The notes: generated by a model not told the origin, from the letters alone. 64,000 nt of DNA from Lumbricus rubellus (GCA_945859605.1 OX243827.1:25987502-26051501), one strand, 5' to 3'; positions 1 through 10,807 are shown, counted from the stretch's first letter. Numbers and translations: made by a program.

Positions 1-163
1 TTTTTTGTGTGGATAATCATTCTGAATGAGGCGCTATATAAGTTTAGAGATACAATACAGTTTGAGACCACAACTTTGAAATGTATTAGTATTGAAAACA
101 TGCACCGATACCAAAGCTCAATTTCGTCAGTCAGAAAACTAATTTGTTCAATTTCTAGATATA

Positions 164-1339
164 ATGATGACCTCTGTTGATCCTTTGCAATCATCGCTGC
201 TCAACCAATCAGACTGGACACTGGACCCTTTCGACGCAGAACAAGCACTCTCTCAAAGCCAGTCAACAATTGAGGATTGGTCTGCGCAGATGCCAGAAAT
301 CATCCAGTTTCACCAATCAAACTGGACGGCAGCAGTTGAACAAGAGCAGTCCATGTATCTAACCTCTGGAGATTACTGCTTTATTGCATTCAATGGCATT
401 GTGGTATTGTTCCTGTGTGTCTTTGGTCTTCTGACGAACTTACTAACAGTGATCGGTCTCAGACGTGATCCGGAAAAAGACAACGCAACCATTTGGCTTC
501 TGAAGACTTTGGCTGTGGTCGACAGCGTCCATATTTCACTTCATTTTATAGTCAAACCGATGGAAACGATCTCATTTTACATCCCATCGACTTATTCAAC
601 AGGGATGGTTTACTATATTACTTCTTGTAGTCTGACGCCTCTACTTTACATCGCTCATATTCTCACCGTTTGGATCGTAGTGCTCGTTACGGTTGCCCGA
701 TATCTATGCATAATCAGACCATTGGATATGAAATGGCGAAATTTGCGTCGAATGAAGGTTGCAGTCGTATTGCTGCTGGTTCTTGCTGTTCTGCTGAATA
801 TACCTTCTTTCCTATGGGCGCTAATGAAAGTGTATTACGGTGTGAAGTGCATAGACGGTGATTTTCAAGTCCGGACTCCAAAATCCAATACCTGTTCAAC
901 AATAGAGCGTTTCAACAGGGCAGTGTGGATATTTCGCTCAGTATTAAATTCAGTAATTGGATCTTTTGTTCCGCTTATGATTCTGATTGTTCTTAACCTT
1001 CGCATTGCCTCGGCCATTCGTATATTGAAGAGGAAAAGGCGTAAAATGTCGACGCAAATGATTAGAGAAAGAAGTCTAACTAAAACGCTGGTGATGGTAG
1101 TCGGTGCTTTTGCTGTGTGTCAGATACCAAAGACCATTGTCTATTTCATATATATCGCTAGCTATGGCAACAATGACGAAGAGATGCCATGTGCTTTGAG
1201 CATATCTAATGTGCTCATAATTTTAAACTCGCCGATCAACTTTCTGATCTATTGTGTCTTCAGCCAAAGATTTAACCAGATCTTTAGGAACATGTTGCCA
1301 TGTCATAAAAGACAAAGAACAGATAATGTGATCGTGTAA
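164..1339 (+). CDS. Intronless class A GPCR, FMRFamide/peptide-receptor-like (copy 1, divergent)
   Basis: A 391-residue open frame encodes a seven-helix rhodopsin-family receptor of the plasma membrane. Approximate helices are TM1 71-97 (with a GLLTNLL segment), TM2 111-131 (LAVVD), TM3 152-177, TM4 197-219, TM5 258-285, TM6 306-331 and TM7 342-365, ending in NSPINFLIYC where the class usually has NPxxY. The long N-terminus has NxS/T glycosylation sites at 14 and 53 and no obvious signal peptide. The tail is short and basic. The pattern ILNSxINFLIYC followed by a basic F-rich helix 8 resembles invertebrate FMRFamide and related neuropeptide receptors. The DRY box at the end of TM3 reads ARY (178-180), whereas the three paralogues downstream keep DRY. 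The start is the first of two adjacent Met codons. The ligand is unknown. Peptide-receptor assignment is inference; GPCR assignment is firm. Confidence 0.93.
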   Translation: MMTSVDPLQSSLLNQSDWTLDPFDAEQALSQSQSTIEDWSAQMPEIIQFHQSNWTAAVEQEQSMYLTSGDYCFIAFNGIVVLFLCVFGLLTNLLTVIGLRRDPEKDNATIWLLKTLAVVDSVHISLHFIVKPMETISFYIPSTYSTGMVYYITSCSLTPLLYIAHILTVWIVVLVTVARYLCIIRPLDMKWRNLRRMKVAVVLLLVLAVLLNIPSFLWALMKVYYGVKCIDGDFQVRTPKSNTCSTIERFNRAVWIFRSVLNSVIGSFVPLMILIVLNLRIASAIRILKRKRRKMSTQMIRERSLTKTLVMVVGAFAVCQIPKTIVYFIYIASYGNNDEEMPCALSISNVLIILNSPINFLIYCVFSQRFNQIFRNMLPCHKRQRTDNVIV

Positions 1340-1635
1340 AAAGTTACGAACTATAATAATTGTGAAACGTTGTTGATGCGCTAAACCATCGCAAAGTGAC
1401 CAAGTTCAATGTATTACAAGAGGGTATAATTGACTATTATAATAGGCCCCACTAGCTTGTGTAGTCCGGAAAATTTATTCTTATTAAGTTATTAGCTCTA
1501 ACAATTTCACGTAAGGATTGCCAATTATATAGATCTGGAAACCTGCGATACATCTATTACATTTTCTCTTTGACAGTGACTTGTTTCATTTTTTGTGTTT
1601 CGGTTTGGGTGCAACTTGATATAATATTTAATACA
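1340..1635. other. 3' flank of GPCR 1, nothing recognised
   Basis: AT-rich non-coding DNA with no recognised feature. Confidence 0.6.
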
Positions 1636-2345
1636 TTCATTCATTCATTCATTCAGAGCATTTATATAGCGCCCCTTCAAGAAACTACTCAGAGGCGCTC
1701 CCAGCCCAACCACGAACAAAGAAAAAAGACTTGAGGGACTTGTAGAACGCAGCCGGATGGACCACACGTAGTGAGCGAAGCGGGACCGGGAGGTCGTTCC
1801 AGACAGTAGGCCCCACGACCGAGAAAGCACGGCGCTGCTTAATAGCCAAGCGAGCCCGCGGGACCAGAAGCTCGCCTTTAGACGAAGAGCGAAGTACACG
1901 ACGCGCTGCAACGTCAGAGACTGGACAGCATAGATCACGCAAGTATGACGGAGCACAGCCAAGGACACAGCGAGAGGCCACAGCAGCAATGTGGTATGAG
2001 ATCCGCTGGGACACAGGCAGCCAGTGCAGCACATCACGCATATAAGCAGAGACAGGCGCAAATTTAGGAAGCCGCCCAATAAGGCGAGCAGCTGAGCGCA
2101 AGACGCGATCAAGTCGCCCCAGGACCCCAAGGGGAAGACCAACAAGTAAGGAACAATAGTTGTCAATTCGACTTGTAACAAAGGCGTGGACAAGGACGAC
2201 GACCGCATCGTGAGAGAGAGAACGGGAGACCACCCGGAGCTGACGAAGCTGGTAATAGGCACTCCTCGCAACCAAGTTCACATGCTGGGACAGAGTAAGT
2301 TCAGAATCGAGGGTGAAACCCAGATCACAAACTGTGAGGGAAAAG
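1636..2345 (-). mobile_element. 5'-truncated CR1/L2-like LINE, reverse transcriptase C-terminus
   Basis: Read on the - strand, an almost intact frame (about 2345 down to 1645) gives the end of a non-LTR retrotransposon polymerase. Recognisable segments are YYQLRQLRVVSRSL, LVHAFVTSRIDNYCSLL, RVLRSAARLIGRLPK, MRDVLHWLPV and VGPTVWNDLP. This is the thumb and C-terminal region typical of the CR1/L2 group. The 3' end carries the tail GGGAGCGCCTCTGAGTAG, then CTTGAAGGGGCGCTATATAA, then (ATGA)n at 1636-1655. The catalytic domain is missing. The same tail recurs at 24460, 37843, 51590 and 58082, so this is an abundant local family. Confidence 0.9.
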
Positions 2346-3080
2346 GTGATATGAGGAAGGAGCAGAGCAAGTTGGGAAAGGTCAATAAGATGAGAATAAC
2401 ATTATTAAGATTAGTTGATGCAGAAGTTAATGAAAGAAGATCCGTATTGAAGAGATAGGCTACAATCACAATGGAAAAATCCACTTTATTATTATTTTAT
2501 CATCATTATTATTTTATCAATATTATTATTATAGACACTGCTTTGAATTGCTGAATAATGATTGAAAGCCGCTGGAATAGATTATTAGTTTCTGTCGGGT
2601 CTCCAGATATCCAAGTAGGTATAGATTGTGTCCAAGGTCATAAATTAATGCCATTTGCCAGTGTTATTGTTAATGCGAAGCAAGGATTTCATGAGCCAGA
2701 GGAACGAAATGAATATTGCTATTTTTACTGCTGTTGCTGATGCTGCTGGCTTTGTTGCTGTTGTTGTAAGATTATTAAGTAGTAAATCCAATGGCAGAAG
2801 TGTATAATAACGAGCGATAGAGCACCAAACCATGCAGGTCAACATTCATAAGATCCGTACAAACAATCCATGTATTGCTAACGATAAATCTTCATCCGTC
2901 CATGTGATGTCTCCTTTTTATAGAATCCCATACACATAAACCGATGGGCTATAATATATTGTAGAGCCTAATATAAATAATTATGACTCGGTGTTTTATG
3001 AATTTGTTTATCATACTGCCATGCTTCATACGCTGCGGATACTATGTTTTGAACGTTAAATAAATGCATAATACGTATAC
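2346..3080. other. Non-coding stretch with short ATT and TGC/TGT runs
   Basis: It contains (TTA)n near 2487-2533 and a TGCTGT-rich run near 2730-2765. No gene is recognised. Confidence 0.55.
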
Positions 3081-3083
3081 TTG

Positions 3084-3300
3084 GGGCGCGGTGATGTAGT
3101 GGTGGCGTCGTTACCTTGGAGCCGAAAGGTCAAGGTTCAAATCCACCTTCAAGCCACCGCCTAGGGACCTTGGGCAAGTCCTTGACTCGCAATTGCTCAG
3201 CGCTTCGGCGTGAAACTCCGATGCAGTGTCCACTCTGGATTCGGGAGCGCCTCTGAGTAGAGAGCTTGAATTGGCGCTATAGCAATTGCACATAGCCTAC
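3084..3300 (+). mobile_element. tRNA-derived SINE
   Basis: The head resembles a tRNA gene, with an A-box-like GTGATGTAGTGGTGG and an exact B-box GGTTCAAATCC at about 3135. The body contains CTTGGGCAAGTCCTTGA, and the 3' part reads GGGAGCGCCTCTGAGTAG then CTTGAATTGGCGCTATA, which matches the CR1/L2-like LINE tails here. Relatives lie at 17850, 22680 and 39731. It is not a functional tRNA gene, because no cloverleaf with an acceptor stem closes. Confidence 0.8.
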
Positions 3301-3429
3301 AAACAAACGTGTATCTGCCGGTTAAATCATTAGCCTAACTCAGTTTTTAAAGCGCAACCATTAGCGCCACCCAAATAATTATAAGCATCGCGTCGTGTAA
3401 GACGTGTTGTATATACTCAAAAAATGAAA

Positions 3430-3710
3430 GACGAAGTGTTAGCAGGAACAGAAAGAGAGGCTGAGAGAAAGAGTGGGAGTGAGACAGAGATAGACAGAGA
3501 AAGACAGAAAGACAGACAGAGAGACACAGAAAGAGTGAGAAACAGACAGAGAGAGACAGCGAGAGAGACAGATATATATATAATATATATATGTATATAT
3601 ATATATAGACATGTAGGGACATAGACAGAGACAGATTGACAGAGAGTGAGAGTAAGAGGCAGACAGAGAGAGACAGAGACACAGAGAGACACAGAGAAAT
3701 CTAACACGCG
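3430..3710. repeat. AGACAG/AGAG simple repeat with an (AT)n core
   Basis: Degenerate purine-rich microsatellite interrupted by an AT-alternating tract at about 3570-3606. Similar tracts precede the other GPCR duplicates at 7550 and 14453, so it belongs to the duplicated block. Long open frames across it are repeat artefacts. Confidence 0.85.
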
Positions 3711-4529
3711 CCGCTTGCTCCAGATGAACAGTATTTCTCGCAAATATTGCTAGTCTTTCATCACGCCGTATGTACATGACATTGTATACGTCAGACCAGC
3801 AAGAAGAGTTTCACGCAGCTGGTTGGCGCCGGACTAGAAACATAATAAACAACAGTAACAGTAGGCTACTGTTACTGCTTTGCTGTTCGCATAGTTCATA
3901 CGTCAATCGTTGGAGCACTTTAGAAGCCGACAGAAATGAGGCAGAAATGGTTGAACGGTAACAGCTGAGGACTCTTATGCACTTGATGTACAGGATGTAG
4001 AAAATAATATCCAAAGGCTGTTCCTAATACTCTGGCCATAAGTCTGAATTTTTAAATCTAGTTTCACAGGCTTAAAGGTAGGCTAATTAAAATTTACGTA
4101 CAGTAGCTAAATTGCACTAAAACATTTCAGACAGGATAAATTAATATTATGCCATTTGTAACCAGCCCACCATCAATTTTGACCATTCAAAACTCACGCA
4201 TGAAAAAAATGATTTTCGCATCTCAAATATTTGTTAGAAAATGAACATGATATTGCCAGTTAAACATTTTTACTATTTTCAGAAAAGAAGCAGGGTAAGA
4301 GCGCCGCTGGACTTCACATGATCATGATGAAGTTGGCACAATAAACAAGTTTCCAGATTATTAATATCGTTATTGAGGCAATAATATTCAATTTATAAAA
4401 ATCACATTGGCCAATGTGTGAATGACATGATAGGCAAAATGCGTTTTCAGGAACTTCATGAGCAGGGTATCAGCGCTAAAGCTATTACCGCCACTTAGTC
4501 TCAGAAACGGGGAAAGCTGAATACCGTTT

Positions 4530-5110
4530 AAAAGAAACATGCCGTTGATGAAAGGAGATTGGCTCAACGTCACTAATGTCTTGGCTCCACTTAGAAGAAC
4601 TGATGGCACTAGAATATCCGGATTTGAACCCGATAGATTAATTATCACGTGTGGGGAGCTAATGTATGCTGGAGAAATACCACCATCTCCGACCAAAACC
4701 AAGATCGATAAGAGAATTCATGGTCGCATTGCATGGAGTTGAGATGGGGCGGAATTTACCTTTGGGCTCCCATCTACAAGGCCATCAAACATTTAGCGAA
4801 GAGACTCGGAAAAAGTGCTGGCTCTGGTGTTGGCCTCAATAAACAGAATGTGTGGACCAATACCGTGATCATTTGATTAGTATTTGAGATGTCACTTTAC
4901 AGAATTTTTTTAACTTTCTGTTGCGTTACGTTTTGGATCATCAAAAACAGTTGGTGGACTCATTAATAGTGATATAACTTTTCTTCATCTTGAAATTTTG
5001 CACATAAATATGAATTCCCTTTAAGCCAGTAAAGCTTGAAAAAACCTATTAATTAGTGCTCACGGCAAAAATATTAGCACAAACCAAAGAGATTTTTTGG
5101 CCCACCCTGT
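4530..5110 (+). mobile_element. Decayed Tc1/mariner transposase relic
   Basis: On the + strand near 4600-4640 the translation includes YPDLNPID, matching the PDLNPIE catalytic-region motif of Tc1/mariner transposases. Stops follow soon after. The right edge reads GGCCCACCCTGTTAAC, like the ends of the TA-flanked elements downstream. No matching left terminus was found, so the boundaries are approximate. Confidence 0.4.
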
Positions 5111-5817
5111 TAACAACGGTTTTATGAATCTCTGGAGCTAATTTATCAACTGCAGACGGGAGGCTTGCATAGACAGCTCTGTCTTGTCAGCTAGAAACAT
5201 TAGAATGGACGGTATTGATTTCAACAAAAATAGGAATCTTATGATACTCCATATTGAACGAAATATGGTTTCGACGACTGTAAAACATAAAACTACATAG
5301 ATTGTTTTATAGGCTATTTAAATAACCGTTGTAAGTGTGAGTTCTAAAATTAATTCTCAGATGTCTGCGTTCAATGGTCGCCCGACTGACATCTTTTGGG
5401 GATTTTCTGTGAGCATGCAGGGCCTTATGCAAAATGTAGACGATTAGCTTACTTATGCTGATTGATACTTCCATGGATACATCTTCTCATATCACGTTGT
5501 ATCACTACTTAATATCGTACACGCAATTACGCATTCAGTTCACAAAAAGACTTTGTAGGCTAAAATATCATGCATTTTTTTAACAGGTTGGCCTCACTGT
5601 TGCTTGGCGAGCACGTGTGAATAAACTGCACGAAATATAATATTATATCGAAGACCAGAGCAACGTTCATTCCGATTGCATCAAGTCTATGTAGTCAAGA
5701 GGGATTTCAGGTCATCTAGACGAATTTCGAACTGTTGCCTCAATCTATAAAACGCTCTAAGACGTTTATTAAGATCAAGACCATCACAGGCTACTGGATT
5801 TATATCATTAACTAATC

Positions 5818-6813
5818 ATGGAAAACTGGACGGTGACAGTGGAACAAAATTCTGCCAACGGATTAAATACGACGGTGAGGAATAATTTCGCAAACAGAAT
5901 CAACTGCGAATTCGTCTTTGACGTGATTGTTCTGACAGTCCTGTGTTTTGTGGGTTTCTTGGGCAATTCGGTCACCATCGCCGTTCTGCGAAGAGACCGC
6001 GATCCGAAGAGGCAGCAAACGACAAACTGGTTGTTGGCGATGCTAGCCGTGGTCGACAGCATCTACCTTGCCTGTCTTTTCATATTTTTTCCAGTCAGAA
6101 TCATCGCAGAGAACTACATGAGTCGAACAGTGCGCGTCTACCTGATGCGCCCTCTGTTAATTTGTTCGCGAATCGCATGCATGTTGAGTATTTGGATCGT
6201 CGTTCTAGTCACCGTCGACCGTTATCTTGCCGTTTGCAAACCGTTGAACACGAAGTGGAGAAACCTGCGTCGAATAAAGATAGCAGTTGCTGTGATGTTC
6301 GTTCTGGCCGTTGCCTACAGAATTCCAGAATTTCTTTCCGTTAGCAGGAGAATTAGGACATATTGTGTGGACGCCGGACACAAAGTGCATGAATGCCGTG
6401 AATGGTTGTGCTATTACTATATGTACCAACTGGTCTGCCCGTTCATCTTTCAATATGTTGGTCCATTCGTCACTGTGCTGGTGCTCAATGTTCGCATCTG
6501 CATGGCGATAAAGGAGCTAAACAAAAGACGAAGCGAAATGACGAAAGCCGCGACTGATGAAAAAGCCATGTCGGTTATGGTGGTCGTTGTAGTCTGCGTA
6601 TTTGTTATCTGTCAAGTGCCAAGGATTGTGCTGGTATTCTTCCGTGATTCGTACAACTGTTACCTCGTCGTCACCGACGCCCTTCTCGCTCTCAATTCGT
6701 CAATGAACTTTCTCCTCTACTGTCTTCTCTGGGGAAAGTTCAAGAGGATCCTTATTCGCATGATGACGTGCCAAACAGAAACTGCTGTTTCGGAGAACCA
6801 GAATAAATTATAG
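5818..6813 (+). CDS. Intronless class A GPCR, FMRFamide/peptide-receptor-like (copy 2)
   Basis: A 331-residue rhodopsin-family receptor. The N-terminus begins MENWT and carries several NxS/T sites. TM1 is about 33-57 (GFLGNS), TM2 71-91 (LLAMLAVVDS), TM3 110-133 ending in DRYLAVCKPL, TM4 154-172, TM5 203-231, TM6 250-275 and TM7 280-304 with NSSMNFLLYC, followed by the basic helix-8 segment WGKFKRIL. It is close to copies 3 and 4, but its third extracellular loop (after TM6) is about 12 residues shorter, which accounts for most of the length difference (331 against 344-345). The start follows CTAATC and is the only Met before TM1. It sits at the 3' end of duplicated unit 1. Its role as a peptide receptor is inferred from family resemblance; no ligand can be named. 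Confidence 0.93.
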   Translation: MENWTVTVEQNSANGLNTTVRNNFANRINCEFVFDVIVLTVLCFVGFLGNSVTIAVLRRDRDPKRQQTTNWLLAMLAVVDSIYLACLFIFFPVRIIAENYMSRTVRVYLMRPLLICSRIACMLSIWIVVLVTVDRYLAVCKPLNTKWRNLRRIKIAVAVMFVLAVAYRIPEFLSVSRRIRTYCVDAGHKVHECREWLCYYYMYQLVCPFIFQYVGPFVTVLVLNVRICMAIKELNKRRSEMTKAATDEKAMSVMVVVVVCVFVICQVPRIVLVFFRDSYNCYLVVTDALLALNSSMNFLLYCLLWGKFKRILIRMMTCQTETAVSENQNKL

Positions 6814-7545
6814 GAAGGGATTTTCTGATATGAGTGTAGCTCACGTATGCAAGGTGATTGCTAGTTGATTTAATGTAAACATCTTTTCATGGCACATAAT
6901 GTTTCCTCGACCGTCTGATGACTGATCTGCACTAGGCCCTGATTAAAATTAATGTGGAATACCATGTTGCAGAAGTATAAATATTCGTCTCTGGCAATCA
7001 TCATGCAGTCACGGACTACATTATCGTAATGCATTCGGTCTGACAATATTTGCTTAAATTTTGCAAACGATTTTCATTCACAGTAACTTTGACCAGATGA
7101 AGTTTTGAAGCATTCGAACATTGCGATGGAAACGCAAGAGGGAGAAATCTAACACAAAAGCTGATGTCATGTCCCGATAAAACAGTTTGAAAGTTGTAAA
7201 CATCTTCCGGGGATATCGACAAAAAGGATACCCGGTAACTAAGATATTGGGGACGTTGGAATTAATGACAGATGGAAATTGGAAATACACGTTCTATTGC
7301 ATTTATCGGAAATACATCCATCACTGAACAATAATGCTATTGTAACAACACTTCGGCACAAATGTTTGCAACTAGAACATAATACGCGTTTGGTTTTACA
7401 ATGTCTAATCTGATACTGCGACTTCCGTCGCGTCGTTTTTATGACTCAGTTGCAATTCGATAACAAAATCATTGTCAAAATATATAACTATGGCCTCCAT
7501 CTCTAAACGAAATATCGATTACTCTGAGAATTGTCATCGTAATAT
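6814..7545. other. Intergenic DNA between GPCR copies 2 and 3
   Basis: No gene or repeat recognised. Short frames on both strands lack domain-like features. Confidence 0.5.
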
Positions 7546-7549
7546 CAAA

Positions 7550-7712
7550 GATAGAGACGGAATAAGCAGAGAGACACATAGCTACAGAAACAGAGACAGA
7601 AATAGAAATAGAAACAGAGAAAAAGACAGAAAGACACATACAAAGAAGCTGAGAGATAGAGAGATAGAGACAGAGCGAGACAGAGCGAGACAGAGAGACA
7701 CGTGGTCGCTTT
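7550..7712. repeat. AGACAG/AGAAA purine-rich simple repeat
   Basis: Degenerate GACAGA and GAAATA tract upstream of duplicated unit 2. It is comparable to the tracts at 3430 and 14453. Confidence 0.8.
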
Positions 7713-7724
7713 CGCACGCTCTGC

Positions 7725-7925
7725 GACAACGCAGAACCGCTTCCTTCTCTGTATGGACTATGGATCCAACACCCTGGAACGGGCTTCCCTTGACGATACG
7801 ACATCTCATAAACTATTCTCAGTTTCATCAACTGTTGACGAATGCTTTTTGCTTGGCCTTGGCCGGGAGCGCCTATGAGCATGGAGCTTAACGGGCGCTA
7901 TATAAATTCTTATTGATTGATTGAC
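7725..7925 (+). mobile_element. CR1/L2-like LINE 3' fragment, (TTGA)n tail
   Basis: The + strand translation contains TPWNGLPLTIRHL and ends LAGSAYEHGA, equivalent to VWNDLPVPL and WAGSASE at the end of the LINE polymerase at 1636. It ends with GGGCGCTATATAAATTC and a TTGATTGATTGA tail. An orthologous fragment sits in unit 3 at 14255, so it predates the duplication. Confidence 0.75.
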
Positions 7926-8095
7926 ACAAACAGACATAGCGATACAGAAAGAGGATGGAAAGAAAAAAAGTAAGATGGAATGAGAAAGGAAGAGAGAGGG
8001 AGGCGAAGGAATGATTTATGATAAATATTTTTAGCGGATAACTTCTGAGAGTAGGCTATTACTCCTTTTTCGTCACGCAGTATGCACCTGAGAAC

Positions 8096-8352
8096 CACAG
8101 GCGGAGTTTGGTTGGAGACTTAGTCCAGATCGAGCGACGCCGAGAATTTTTTCCTCGGCCCCAAAGAGTTGATGACCTTTTTAGTCATCAATTTGAAATC
8201 TCCTAAAAACATAATTACTGTTTGCCCCAAATTTTTCCGAGTCTCGCCCTTCTTGGGGAATGAGCTCGGGAAAGATACCATCTCCATGGTGAAAAACAGA
8301 ATCTGGGCCTTCTTGGGGGGCGCCTCCCTAGCCCCTGTAAACTCCGTCCATG
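8096..8352. mobile_element. hAT-type MITE (unit 2 only)
   Basis: The left end CAGGCGGAGTTT and right end AAACTCCGTCCATG are imperfect inverted repeats. Flanks CTGAGAAC and CTAAGAAG look like a diverged 8-bp duplication. The paralogous site in unit 3 (about 14712) reads straight through as CTGAGAACAAG. Inside is TTGATGACCTTTTTAGTCATC, the core motif shared with the elements at 14815, 19339, 33812 and 41648. Exact edges are uncertain by a few bases. Confidence 0.65.
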
Positions 8353-8774
8353 CTAAGAAGAACAAGAAATGTTTTGGGGAGTTGGTCGGCGGTATAGGCT
8401 CCGCGAAGACTCGAAGCAGAATCTTGTTATTATAAACAGCTGCATACACAAATCATGCTGTTCGCATGGTTCACGCGTTACATAAGCTTAAAGGCGAATT
8501 TTCGTAGCCGACATGAATTAGCTTGAAAAGGTTCAACGCTAACAGCAGCTGCTGTCGACTCTTATGCACTCAGGCCAAGCAACCGTACACCTTAGACCAT
8601 ATAATCATTCCCTCCTTGTGTTGAGTGCACAGTGAGCGATGAAGGTCGAACTAGCAACGGTTTTAGAAATATTTCTTTGAAGCCGGCTTATACAGAACGG
8701 GGAACTTGCATAGTCTGCTCTGTTCTGCTAGCCTAAAGCACTTGGCTTGGAGGTATAAAGTAGGGTGTCGCTAC

Positions 8775-8893
8775 AACTGGTTCAACAACAACTGGTTCAA
8801 CAACAACTGGTTCACGACAACTGGTTCAACAACAACTGGTTCAACAACAACTGGTTCAACAACAACTGGTTCACGACAACTGGTTCACGACAA
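8775..8893. repeat. Minisatellite of about 15 bp, ACAACTGGTTCA(A/C)
   Basis: About eight tandem copies of ACAACTGGTTC followed by AACA or ACG. The same unit, as ACAACTGGTCCACCG and ACAACTCGTCCACCG, forms the arms of the foldback element at 35235-35712. Confidence 0.9.
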
Positions 8894-9620
8894 AAGTAGC
8901 CCTACTACAGAATTATATAAGTGTTATATCGATATGGTATTTCAGCTGATCAATGCGATCATAAAGCAACGGATAGAGTTAAACTTTCGTCTGGCTGCAA
9001 AATACCACAGAAAGCTATAAAGATTAGGCCTATCTTCTATTGAAACAGCAATTGCAGGTGAGAGTCGTGTTCCCAGGATTCTCAAACTTTGCTGACAACC
9101 GTTGTTGCTCGACTGGAGCTTTTGGGGGGAGTTTCTGCGAGCAGGTCCTATGCAAATGTACATCTGAATATTCATGCTGATTGGTAGGCTCCTTCTATGG
9201 ATTACACAGTTTACACCTTCTCGTATCGCAATGTTTAATCGGCCTGAACTTCCTGAAGTGCGTTTAAAATCGTGCACATTCAGCTCTCACCCAGAAGAAT
9301 ATTTTGTAAATGTTTCGATTCGTTAAACAAACCCTTTAACGACCAACTACATAAGTTTTCAATGCAAGTTAGTACACGCTGGTAATTAAAGGGTTAACAG
9401 GTGGCAGTAGCCTACTGTTGCCTGGTGAATATTTTGTTTATGAATTGCTTTTATTAAAAAGTTATTGTAGTCAGAATGTACTAAAAGTCGACTAAAAGAA
9501 CTAGAATTGTCATCTCTGTCTATAATATAGGCTATACACTAAATCTTTTTAAATAGAATGCTCGAAGACTGCTATTAGCCTATTTAAACATTTATAGAAT
9601 ACTGGAATTGTAGGCTAATC

Positions 9621-10655
9621 ATGGGAAACTGTACGGAGACGTTGGAACGAAATTCTACCAGTGGAAATAAGACGACGGAGATTTTATACGAAAAAGGGAA
9701 TTGCCTGTTCGCATTTGACGTCGTTGTGATGACGCTACTTTGCTGCGTTGGATTTATCGGAAATTCAGTTACGATCGCCGTTCTGCGAAGAGATCGAGAT
9801 CCGAAGAGACAGAGAACGACAAACTGGTTGTTGGCGATGCTAGCCGTAGTCGACAGCATCTACCTTGCCTGTATCTTCGCTGTATTTCCAGTTGGAATTA
9901 CCGCATTGAGGTACTTAGATGAACATACATGTACACGTAAATTCGTGACTATTATAGGCCTACGTGTCTATATGATGCACCCTATGTCAATTTGTGCACG
10001 AATTGCACGTACGATGAGCATTTGGATCGTCGTTCTAGTCACCGGCGACCGTTATCTCGCCATTTGCAAACCGTTGGAAACGACGTGGAGAAATCTGCGT
10101 CGAATGAAGATAGCAGTTGCTGTGATGTTCGTTTTGGCTGTTATCTACAGAATTCCCGATTTTTTTCATGTTGATGGGAAAATTGAGAGTTACTGTAAGA
10201 ATGTCGGACTCGATCGACGTGATTGCCGTGAATGGTTATGGTATTACTATATTTACAAATTGGTCTGTCCGTTAATCTTTCAATATGTTGGTCCGTTCGT
10301 CATTGTGCTGGTACTCAACGTTTGCATCTGTATGGAGATAAAGGCGATAAATAAGCGACGAAAAGAAATGATACAGACAGCGTCTGAGGAAAATACTCTG
10401 ACGGTGATGGTGGTCATAGTAGTCAGCATTTTCATCGTCTGTCAATTGCCGAGGATTGTAATGCTGTTTCTCACACCAACCACGGTGTTCTCTAATGCGA
10501 TCGGCTTCTACATCTGTTGCCTAGTCGCTACCGAAGCCCTTGTCGTTCTCAATTCGTCCATCAATTTTCTCCTCTACTGTCTTCTCTGGGGAAAATTCAA
10601 GAGGATCCTTGTTCGCATGATGAAGTGCAGAGGAGAAAATGCCAATAGAGAATGA
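9621..10655 (+). CDS. Intronless class A GPCR, FMRFamide/peptide-receptor-like (copy 3)
   Basis: A 344-residue rhodopsin-family receptor with N-terminal NxS/T sites (NCTE, NSTS, NKTT). TM1 has GFIGNS, TM2 LLAMLAVVDS, TM3 ends in GDRYLAICKPL with DRY at 143-145, TM6 has VCQLPRIV, and TM7 has NSSINFLLYC followed by WGKFKRIL. Compared with copy 4, the first extracellular loop is about seven residues longer (RYLDEHTCTRKF and TIIGLRVYM). Two of the extra residues, Gly-Leu, are encoded by the GGCCTA of an 8-mer TAGGCCTA that is otherwise scattered through non-coding DNA. The initiator is the first in-frame Met before TM1, aligned with the MENWT and MGNCT starts of the sister genes. The ligand is unknown. 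Confidence 0.93.
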   Translation: MGNCTETLERNSTSGNKTTEILYEKGNCLFAFDVVVMTLLCCVGFIGNSVTIAVLRRDRDPKRQRTTNWLLAMLAVVDSIYLACIFAVFPVGITALRYLDEHTCTRKFVTIIGLRVYMMHPMSICARIARTMSIWIVVLVTGDRYLAICKPLETTWRNLRRMKIAVAVMFVLAVIYRIPDFFHVDGKIESYCKNVGLDRRDCREWLWYYYIYKLVCPLIFQYVGPFVIVLVLNVCICMEIKAINKRRKEMIQTASEENTLTVMVVIVVSIFIVCQLPRIVMLFLTPTTVFSNAIGFYICCLVATEALVVLNSSINFLLYCLLWGKFKRILVRMMKCRGENANRE

Positions 10656-10807
10656 AAAAGTTATCTTCTGGCTGCTACCTGACAGCATCGTTGTAGCCTA
10701 CTGTTTCGATTGGAGGACATACACGGTATGAAGATTCACAAGGCAAATAATTATTGAAACTCTTTGTCCAATTGTTTGCGAGATTCTCTGGATGTATCAA
10801 GTTCATT

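Larger units (their letters stand above)
3755..6813 (+). repeat. GPCR segmental duplicate, unit 1
   Basis: The upstream flank aligns by eye with units 2 (7725-10655) and 3 (14255-17265). Shared landmarks are the 'catcacgccgtatgtac' block near 3760, 'gtagccgacagaaatga'-like text near 3925, the 'aacggttttatgaatctctg' block near 5115 and 'cgcccgactg...tctgtgagca' near 5380. Each unit ends in a GPCR gene, so the upstream region was copied with the gene. Confidence 0.75.
7725..10655 (+). repeat. GPCR segmental duplicate, unit 2
   Basis: From a shared LINE-tail fragment (7725-7925) through the GPCR gene, this block aligns with unit 3 (14255-17265) and from about 8060 also with unit 1. It lacks the MITEs found in unit 3 at 14815 and 15825, but it carries its own insertion at 8096-8352 and a minisatellite at 8775. 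Confidence 0.8.

Noticed and set aside
28..45. TATA-like GCGCTATATAAG upstream of GPCR 1
   Set aside because: The same text is the normal tail of the LINEs in this window (GGGGCGCTATATAAAT), so it may be a repeat scrap and not a promoter.
1645..2271. Second long - strand frame overlapping the LINE polymerase
   Set aside because: A shadow of the polymerase frame. Only the frame with the RT-like motifs is meaningful.
3111..3300. tRNA gene
   Set aside because: A and B boxes are present, but no acceptor stem closes and four diverged copies exist. It is a SINE head.
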